From Cinnamomum chago (lineage: Eukaryota; Streptophyta; Magnoliopsida; Laurales; Lauraceae): 64,000 nt of DNA. Shown one piece after another: positions 57,183 through 64,000 of this stretch; positions within the stretch are counted from its first letter, which is position 1, and every line of letters starts with the position of its first letter. The notes under the pieces are model-generated. The model had not been told where the DNA came from and made no database searches. It was given only the letters and a program-made list of their open reading frames with translations. A program made the position numbers and the translations under genes. The DNA lies in NCBI GenBank assembly GCA_038049695.1, contig CP142458.1, forward strand, positions 62,467,501-62,531,500, read 5' to 3'.

Positions 57183-58368
57183 GGGTTGATTGCAACTAGG
57201 TTTTCTTGCAAAGTCTAGTCTGACTGTCTGAGACTTGGCATTTGGCAAGGTATTGGACTATACAAAAAGTCAAGTCTTAATATGAAGAAGAGGAAAACAG
57301 AATATTAATTTTTAAAAATTATATTGATTTTGATTAGAAATCGACTGAGTCCATTTGAGATTTCTGCCAAGTTTAGCTTTTTTGATGATTCAAGTAACTT
57401 GGACGAATTTACTAATTCCAACTGAGCTTTAGAATTATGATGCAGGATTTGGGCAGTTTGGGCCTCAGCCAAACTAGGCCCAAGGACAACCTAAGCATGA
57501 CCCAGTTTACAAAGTTGTGATTCTTTTCATCCCATCTTTGAACTGAATTATAAGAATCTCTCTGGATGATGATGAATTGATGATGACGATGAGAGAGAGA
57601 GAGAGAGAGTGTGTTTTATAGCTTTAGTGGGTCCGAGCTAGATGGGTACAATGGGAAAGATAGGTCTAACTTTAAAATGAAACAGTAGGGAGGATAGGAG
57701 GAAGGTCATGAGTCCCATGTAGAGGGTATGTTGGGTCCATTAAATTTGAAAAATTAAGGCCTGGGCTCACCTTGTTAATAAATCAGGCCAAGTTTTTTAC
57801 TTGCCCAAAAATAAAAAGTTCTTGGAAGTGAAAGGAATGAGCGGGCTTGCACAGAAGATGATTGAAATAAAAAAGGACATTGTATATCCTTTGGTTTATT
57901 TGCTTTTGAAATTGGCGTTGACCCTGTCAATTGCCACCGCTACCGTTGAAAGGGTATTTTCTGCTATGAAAATTGTGAAGAATCGGCTGCGCAATCGAAT
58001 GGAAGATGAGTGGATGAATAATTGTTTGCTTGTCTATATTGAAAAAGATATATTTAATAGCATTGACGATGAGACAATCATGCAAAGGTTTCAAAACATG
58101 AAGAATCGTCGAGGGCAATTGTAAAAGCTTTGTTTGAGGGTTTTTTGTTTTTTTTTTGCTAAAGAAAATCTTTTGTAATTAGGTGATCAACTGATCATGA
58201 ATTTTGATGATAGAATGTTAGTTGATCATGTAATTCGATATTTTGTAAATGCAAGACATTTTCTCTTTTGCAAAAGTTAATGTCAAGAAATACCAACAAA
58301 ATATCAATTGACTTTTTCAAGTGACTATCTTAAGCCCCCACCAAGTCAAAATCCTGGGTCCGCCACTG
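56535..58368 (+). mobile_element. hAT transposon copy 2, internally deleted, inverted relative to copy 1
   Basis: A 1,834-bp element with the same CAGTGGCGGA/TCCGCCACTG termini as copy 1 and its own perfect 8-bp duplication (ATTGTAGT). Sequence is nearly identical to 26553-28371 in reverse complement; the main difference is the length of the CT/GA tracts (56889-56936 and 57149-57186). It sits about 250 bp after the TAF9 stop codon. Confidence 0.95.
57801..58124 (+). pseudogene. hAT transposase C-terminal dimerisation fragment (copy 2)
   Basis: 107 codons with the same dimerisation motif as copy 1 (TATVERVFSAMKIVKNRLRN...DEW). No upstream catalytic domain is present in the element, so it needs a transposase supplied from elsewhere. 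Confidence 0.88.
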
Positions 58369-58376
58369 ATTGTAGT
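58369..58376. repeat. hAT copy 2 target-site duplication (right)
   Basis: ATTGTAGT, identical to 56527-56534. Confidence 0.95.
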
Positions 58377-58481
58377 ATTTTAGTATTTTGGTAGAATGGA
58401 TGATCATTCTATCTTGGCTTTCATTCTGTACGCATGGCATCTATGGTTTGTGATCGATATCTATTAACTGGATAGGCTCAC

Positions 58482-60728
58482 TGTCATGACCCGGCCCGAG
58501 ATCAGAGTCATTAGGGTTAACCCCCGGGTCGCGATGATCATACTTACTCCCGTAAACCCCGAATTAACCGAAATTAAAACGAAGTCCACAAGGGATCTTG
58601 CATGTACCTGTCAATGTACAGTTGTGCGAAATATACAATAATATACATTGACAATTATTTAAACAAAATGAATCATACTCTTTACTGTGAATTGTAAAGT
58701 TCACTTTACATGATTTCATTTCTCTTACTATCAACCACTGCATATTCAAAATACAATGCAGGGGATATACTTACAATACTTACAATACCAAAATCACTAT
58801 ACAAAACAATTTTGTAGAAAGTTTCCAAAATATTCTAATTCATCAGCTCTCAGATCACGTCCATTCGACTAGACCTCCTGGAGGTAGCGAATGAGCCTCC
58901 TCCGCTGGCGGGACGGTCCTGGAGGGACCGGCACGGGCAACTGAGCCTGTAATATCATCAGTAATACCATGAACACGACGGTTCAACAAGATATATACAT
59001 ATGATGATAGCATGTTTGATAATTCCTGACAATTCACTGATTTAACAGTTCTAAACAATTCCAACATACAATCCTTGTGCAATTATCAACACAAGTAATA
59101 ATGACAATACCATTGGCAACTACACTAGTATTGGTTCCAACTCCATTCAGTTCTTCCAAAAGGAAGCATTTCATATTCATTCATTCATTATGTTCAATAT
59201 TTATTAATGGCTTATCAATGTATGACTTTTCAGTCAATGACCTTTCGGTCCAATAAGGTGGGATCTCCCAGTGTCTTGATCAGAGATCACTGATGTCACC
59301 ACGGACTCCGAAACACCCCAATTACATCTACTGCAGTAGGATTAGTTAATTCATTATTACTTTTAGTAACTGTTCATTATTAAATTTATCCAGTTCAATT
59401 CAATAATGAGATCGGAAACCACTATGTAGTGCCAGACCCGTTAACCATTCCTATTAATCTCATTCAAATTCTAAACTAATCTTCTAACCAACCATTGAGT
59501 GAAACGGTAGTTATTAATGCATGTATTACTGTTGATGACATTACTTTGTTAAATTTCTGCATTAGGATAACTCTCGTAACACTTAGGATGGTCTAAACAC
59601 AATTAACATTAGTCTATATGCTTAGACTTTTAATTCAGGAAATGCGGACTTGAATCTGCACTTTCCAAACATTTTCCAGTGGGCCAGGTCGACCTGGCTC
59701 AGGCCCGGTCGACCTGCAGTTGTAAGCAATAAAAGAGTGTACAGTAATTTGGTCAGGTTCGTAAGTGTGCCCGGTCGACCGGGACCAGGTGGTCGGTCGA
59801 CCGGCCACACTGCAGAAACAGAACTCTGTTTCTGTAGTGCAGGGTCTGGAATGGTTTTCCATCCATTCATTTTTCCTTCTTTCTTGCACCTAATGAACCT
59901 GATAATTCAGGAAATATAAAAGAGCATATGAATCTCAATTATCCACATTAAATCATAATGACCATAACCTATTTCATGATTAGGGTTTTAAACCCTTCAT
60001 TGAATCATTAAACTAATAATAGCTAATTCATCATTTCTTTTCCATCAAAACCACTGAAAACTTCTTAACAAGCATAACCATATGTATCTACTTGCCTTAA
60101 GTGAAGCTTAGTCTTTGTTTAGCTTGACTTTGAGTGGGAATTCCTCAAATTGAAGCTTTATTTGCAATAAGATGATGAAGAAGATGAAGTATATAGTCTC
60201 ATTTTCTCTTCACTCACCTCAAATCACACTCAAAGGAAGAAGAAATGAAAGAAAGAAGAAGAAACGGATGTTGAAATGTTGCTTAGGGTTTGAAAACAAG
60301 AGGAATGAGATGAATGAAGGTCTCTTATGTTATATAAGAGCTCCTTTTGCACTTAGCCCCCTTGAATATCTTTTAATCACAATTCAAGTCAAATGAAGGT
60401 CCACTTCGTTAATCTCTCGTCGAACAACTTTAAGCCTTTTATGAAAATCATCGTACTCGTCGAGATACACATGTGGGTATCAAGAGTTTCCATATCCGAC
60501 AAACTATGTACATATTCGTATTTCCGAATAAGTCCTCAGTTTGCTCATTTGAGCTCAATTTCTATTCAATTCATTTCCTAACATTGGTTACTATTTCATT
60601 AAGCCTAAGTTCCTCACTTTAGGCTAATTCCAATTTCATTTAGTCATTAGTTCAACTAATCATGCTTAGTTAGGCTTAATCTCAATTATTTAGAGTTAAT
60701 CGTGATTAACTCGGGACGGAACCTAACA
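58482..60728 (+). mobile_element. Solo LTR, 2,247 bp
   Basis: Starts TGTCATGACCCGG, ends ACCTAACA, and is flanked by a perfect 5-bp duplication CTCAC (58477-58481 and 60729-60733). There is no internal gag-pol or second LTR, so it is a solo LTR, usually the product of recombination between the two LTRs of a full element. It holds GGTCGACC cluster C. The TGTCATGACC...start is typical of plant Ty3/Gypsy LTRs, but superfamily is an inference. Confidence 0.8.
59687..59802. repeat. GGTCGACC paired-palindrome module, cluster C
   Basis: GGTCGACC starts at 59687, 59707, 59773 and 59795 (pair spacings 20 and 22 bp). The second pair is followed by CCACACTGCAG, as in cluster A. Confidence 0.9.
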
Positions 60729-60733
60729 CTCAC

Positions 60734-61130
60734 CATCCATGAATTTATTTTTATATAATTAATTTGATCTTTCTCTTGCTGTGGGATACTTTTAGGCTCT
60801 GCCCATCAAAGGCTTGTCTTTGCCCCAGCAGTGGGACTTTAAAGGTATGATCTTATTTCTTTGTTTTTTTTGCAATCTTGGATTTTAGAAGGGTTCATCG
60901 ATGGACAGTTAGAAGTGCTATAATATGAAAGGTGTCCCAGCCCTCCTCAATCTAAAAAGTAGCAGATTCTTTATTTGAAGATCCAATTTGCTATAGTTTG
61001 TTGTTTCTTATAATTAACAGGTGTGTGCATGTAGTCCCCGAACATTGGTATCTCATTTCATATTTTCTGGTGGAATGGGCCGTGTCATTCGAAGAGAATT
61101 GATTAGAACTACGTATTCTCTGGTGGAAAG
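60734..61130. other. Gene-free stretch
   Basis: AT-rich sequence between the solo LTR and a LINE tail; nothing recognised. Confidence 0.4.
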
Positions 61131-61135
61131 GGCCC

Positions 61136-61312
61136 CTCTTTTTTTGTTTTTGGCCAAGGATTCATTCATATAAGACAAAACAGGAACAACAGAGTACCCC
61201 CAAAAAACACAACAGCAAACCCCACATCAGAAACCAACATCAACCAACTATAAACAACAAAACCACGCAGGAAAACTCCAAAACACAAAAACCAGAAAGC
61301 AAAGGATCACAG
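61136..61312 (-). mobile_element. 5'-truncated LINE 3' end
   Basis: On the minus strand it resembles the end of a plant LINE, with a 3' region ending TATATGAATGAATCCTTGGCC and an A-rich tail (61139-61160 on the plus strand as T-rich). Flanked by similar GAAAGGGCCCCTCT and GAAGGGCCCTTCT, an imperfect target-site duplication. Confidence 0.5.
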
Positions 61313-62173
61313 GAAGGGCCCTTCTATGCAGAGAGAATTGAACAAAAATCTTCAATGTTTTCCCCTTCCATTTAGGTGGCTGCTGATAACAACAGCTCAG
61401 GTCGACTTCAGCTGTGTACAAAATAGAGGAATTCTTCCTCAAACTTCTATTAAAACAATCTCCTCTCCATTCAGTGTAGGAGACATACTTGCTAAATTTT
61501 TAGTTTTTTGTCAAAATTACCACTGTGATTTGATCCATTTATGAAATGTATTGGGTGAACCATTTATGTGGGTCCACCTGGATGCATGTGGATCAATGGT
61601 GATCACTGTGATTTAACGGTAGAAGCTATCCAGTTTTTAAGGTATTATTACTCTTATAGTTTCTCAAGTGAATGTGCAACTATTGTAATATGAATTTAAG
61701 ATAGCAAGTGCAGGGATGCTTGTGGCAATAATTATTATTTTATATATATAATGACAGTAACCTTCTATAATGTGGAATTAGGATCATTTAAGGATTTTTC
61801 CCACGGTGACCGTGAGTGGACGGGGAAATCCTCAAGAGGATCCGGACTCATCTATGTGACGGTCTGACACATAGCGTTTATTTCCTTTCTTGTGGTCATG
61901 CCACATGGCATTACTCATACACATTCTCTTAGAGAAAATCCATTCAAATTCAAATGACAAGGATTATTTCCTAATATTTAGGACAATCAAATTTAATTAT
62001 TTTTAATTTTTATCCCTAGAGATTTCTTTTCTTTGAGGTAATCACCTTTCCTCCTCTCCCTTGTGCTAGAATCTCTTGTTAGCTTGCCATATAAACTCTC
62101 CTAATTGGCTTAGGATTCTAACATATGCTCACTTATCTAGGCCGTACAACATTATGTGGGTCCCATGGGTCTC
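61313..62173. other. Gene-free stretch
   Basis: AT-rich sequence with no supported gene. Confidence 0.4.
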
Positions 62174-62840
62174 AGAGTGCTCATGAATATTATGTAAACT
62201 CCTTGTAGGAGAAGATTCCTACAAATTAATGTTAGTAGTTTGAAAATTAATGGAGTGTGTTGCTTAAAATCAGGAAACTTACCAATTGCGTGTGAAGGAT
62301 GGTTCGACCAATTGTGGCCAAACCAACATAGAAAAGGTTCACCCCACCACTTGCCCTACCATACACAGTAACATCATCTAAAAAGGAGGTGGTTAGTCAG
62401 TTTTAAGCAAAGGAACTGATAAAAAAAAGTCTTACCTATTTTAAGGTGGATATTTCTTACCTGATTCGAATCTAGGGATGTAAATGAGTCCTCGATTCTT
62501 CGATTACCCAGAGGGTCCGAACCGTCTAAAATCGGGTCTGTGTCCTTATTTAGGCCCCGATAAGTTGGGTTTGGAGCTAAATAGGTAGTTGGATTTTGTG
62601 ACCTAAAACTTCCATGTATGTTTTGGGGATGGGTCCAAACTTTTTATATGGGTTTTGGAGATGAACTTAAGATTAGCAAAACTTGAATATAAAAACTTAA
62701 TTAGTAATTTTGCATTACAAAAAAGCAAGAAAATTAAGTTTTAAATAAAATATTTATAATAATAATATTAAAATACAAAAAATGCTTAATTTAGGATTGT
62801 CGCTTTAGGTCTTAAATTGTCTCGAGCCGGCCTAGCTAGA
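62174..62840 (+). repeat. Rearranged copy of the 22.4-23.6 kb region
   Basis: 62174-62540 matches 23148-23560 (shared CAGAGTGCTCATGAATATTA, TTAATGGAGTGTGTTGCTTA and more), and 62660-62840 matches 22390-22580. The two blocks are in the same orientation but in swapped order. Confidence 0.75.
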
Positions 62841-62869
62841 GTCGATTTTGACCAAAATAAACAAAGGCA

Positions 62870-63105
62870 GTATACCCAATGGGTCGCGATTGAATTGATC
62901 CTAGTTACTCTTCGGGCAGAGTGGAAGAAGGGAGGATATACTCGAACTAGGAGAAGTACTCAATTACTATGAAAGAATTGAACGAGGAGCGTTATAAGGT
63001 GAAAATCTCATATATATAGTTCTGCAGAGTGACAGTAAGGGTGAACTTTTCTACTATCACCCTTAAAAAACCTAACTCCGTCTTACATAAAGTTGCCACC
63101 TCAAG
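62870..63105 (+). other. Nuclear plastid DNA (rps12), second copy
   Basis: Same plastid segment as 29885-30117, continuing from GGCAGTATACCCAATGGGTCG through a degraded domain V to CTATCACCC and CATAAAGTTGCCACC. Some positions keep the plastid-like state where the first copy has changed (GAATTGAACGAGGAGC here). Confidence 0.78.
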
Positions 63106-64000
63106 ATCATGACCTGCATCTGACTGACCCACAGCTTACATGGGCAACATTTGGGTGAAGAAATCCTAACTAGCACTCATTAGGGTCAGTTTGGTTTTTT
63201 GATTCATTTTAAAAACAAGTTAGACATGGGCCAGTCTAAACCCACAGGACATTGCCCACAACCCAACCCGACCCATTTGCCACCCAATCGGTAACATGTT
63301 GTATTTGTTTCTATATTACAGGTGTAAGTGCCTAAAAATTACGAACTTGGTTAGGAGAGGGTTAAGCTCTTAGTTTAATGATCTGGAGAAGATGAGGGAA
63401 ATGATCAAGCCTCCGATAACCTGAAAAAGGAAGACAGAAGTCAGAGCCCTTGGCTATAGGCAGCCAAAGGCACTCCGATGCTCAAGTCAGTGTGAGAACT
63501 GAGAGAAGTGGAGAAGGAAAAGTATGGGAGGGAGATATGTTGCGTACCTCATGTGGTTTTCCTTCATGCAATATATATAGACGTGAGCACCATCATTGGA
63601 ATGAACCTAGGGAGAGAGGACAGTCCCATCAGTATGTACTCTTTTCTCCTGAGTGGGGTAGGTAAAAAGGGAATGTCCTATCGGACCATCATCCGATGCC
63701 TATGGACGTGACCCTGAGATAAGGCGTGCCTCTTATCTAAGTCCGGCGCCCACCCTGCTTGTCAGTTCGCCGTTCCCGTCACGGCAGTGCATTTATGGCT
63801 GAATGATAGGAGGCCGAGATCAGGCTTAAGGCCGAGACCGAATACCCGCCCACTTCGAAGTTCCCCCACGTCCAGTTCCACCCCCCTCCACCCATGAAAA
63901 ACTGGCCCCATACCTGAATACCCGAAATTGCTCTATCCGTTTCCATCTTCAAAATCACCCGTAATCATCTCAACACCCTCAAGTCCAAATCGAAGAATGG
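63106..64000 (+). pseudogene. HCT-like acyltransferase copy 3, fragment
   Basis: 63106-63324 is homologous to the 3' part of copy 2's intron, up to the acceptor TTACAG. The first ~180 bp of exon 2 are missing, replaced by an LTR fragment (63325-63843). Exon 2 resumes at 63844 with P-P-T-S-K-F-P-H-V and runs to the window edge. TGA at 63915-63917 interrupts it (P-H-T-stop-I-P-E). It lacks copy 2's 8-bp deletion, so the two copies decayed separately. Any 5' exon is not in this window. Confidence 0.88.
63325..63843 (-). mobile_element. LTR fragment inserted at HCT copy 3 splice acceptor
   Basis: Begins TGTAAGTGCC on the plus strand, the reverse complement of an LTR end GGCACTTACA, and is homologous to 53000-53931 in opposite orientation. 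It contains a TATA-like ATATATATTGCATG on the minus strand. The other end runs straight into exon sequence with no CA/TG border, so it is truncated. Confidence 0.6.

Overview
The window is nuclear DNA of a flowering plant. The evidence is spliced genes with GT-AG introns, plant-only gene families (an HCT-type BAHD acyltransferase, a PRD2/MULTIPOLAR SPINDLE 1 homologue, a DYW-type PPR fragment), a plastid-derived insert, and a dense population of plant-type transposons (Helitrons, hAT, LINE, SINEs, LTR elements). It is AT-rich and mostly gene-poor. The species cannot be determined from the sequence alone.

Layout. 1-6.3 kb: two head-to-tail non-autonomous Helitron-like elements with a GGGCCC-containing minisatellite between them. 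6.8-11.3 kb: nested inverted-repeat elements, a 0.7 kb foldback element and SINE-like copies. 13.1-15.1 kb: an intact two-exon HCT-like acyltransferase gene. 16.4-22.2 kb: an almost full-length L1-clade LINE on the minus strand with a perfect 14-bp target-site duplication and a few in-frame TAG codons. 22-26.5 kb: gene-free repeats. 26.55-28.37 kb: hAT element copy 1. 28.9-31.2 kb: a second HCT copy, now a pseudogene, whose intron carries a nuclear insertion of plastid rps12. 32.7-41.1 kb: a ten-exon homologue of PRD2/MPS1, the meiotic DSB-formation gene. 42.7-48.8 kb: a minus-strand Helitron with a textbook 3' hairpin, a minisatellite array at its 5' end and an LTR-like insertion inside that array. 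49.9 kb: a DYW-domain scrap. 50-54 kb: LTR-element debris. 54.35-56.29 kb: a TAF9 gene whose last exon has lost its splice acceptor and carries two frameshifts. 56.5-58.4 kb: hAT copy 2, inverted relative to copy 1 and nearly identical. 58.5-60.7 kb: a solo LTR with a perfect 5-bp duplication. 62.2-64 kb: a third HCT remnant with the same plastid insert, broken by an LTR fragment and running off the window.

How the genes relate. The three HCT copies form a local family with one intact and two dead members; shared intron insertions order the duplications. MPS1 and TAF9 are single, functionally unrelated genes (meiosis and basal transcription). The most unusual signal is a module of paired GGTCGACC palindromes, 20-22 bp apart and often bracketed by CAGTGT/ACACTG, that occurs in three separate LTR-like elements (47.0, 51.0 and 59.7 kb). 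No new protein-coding system was found; the novelty is in transposon architecture and in decaying gene copies.
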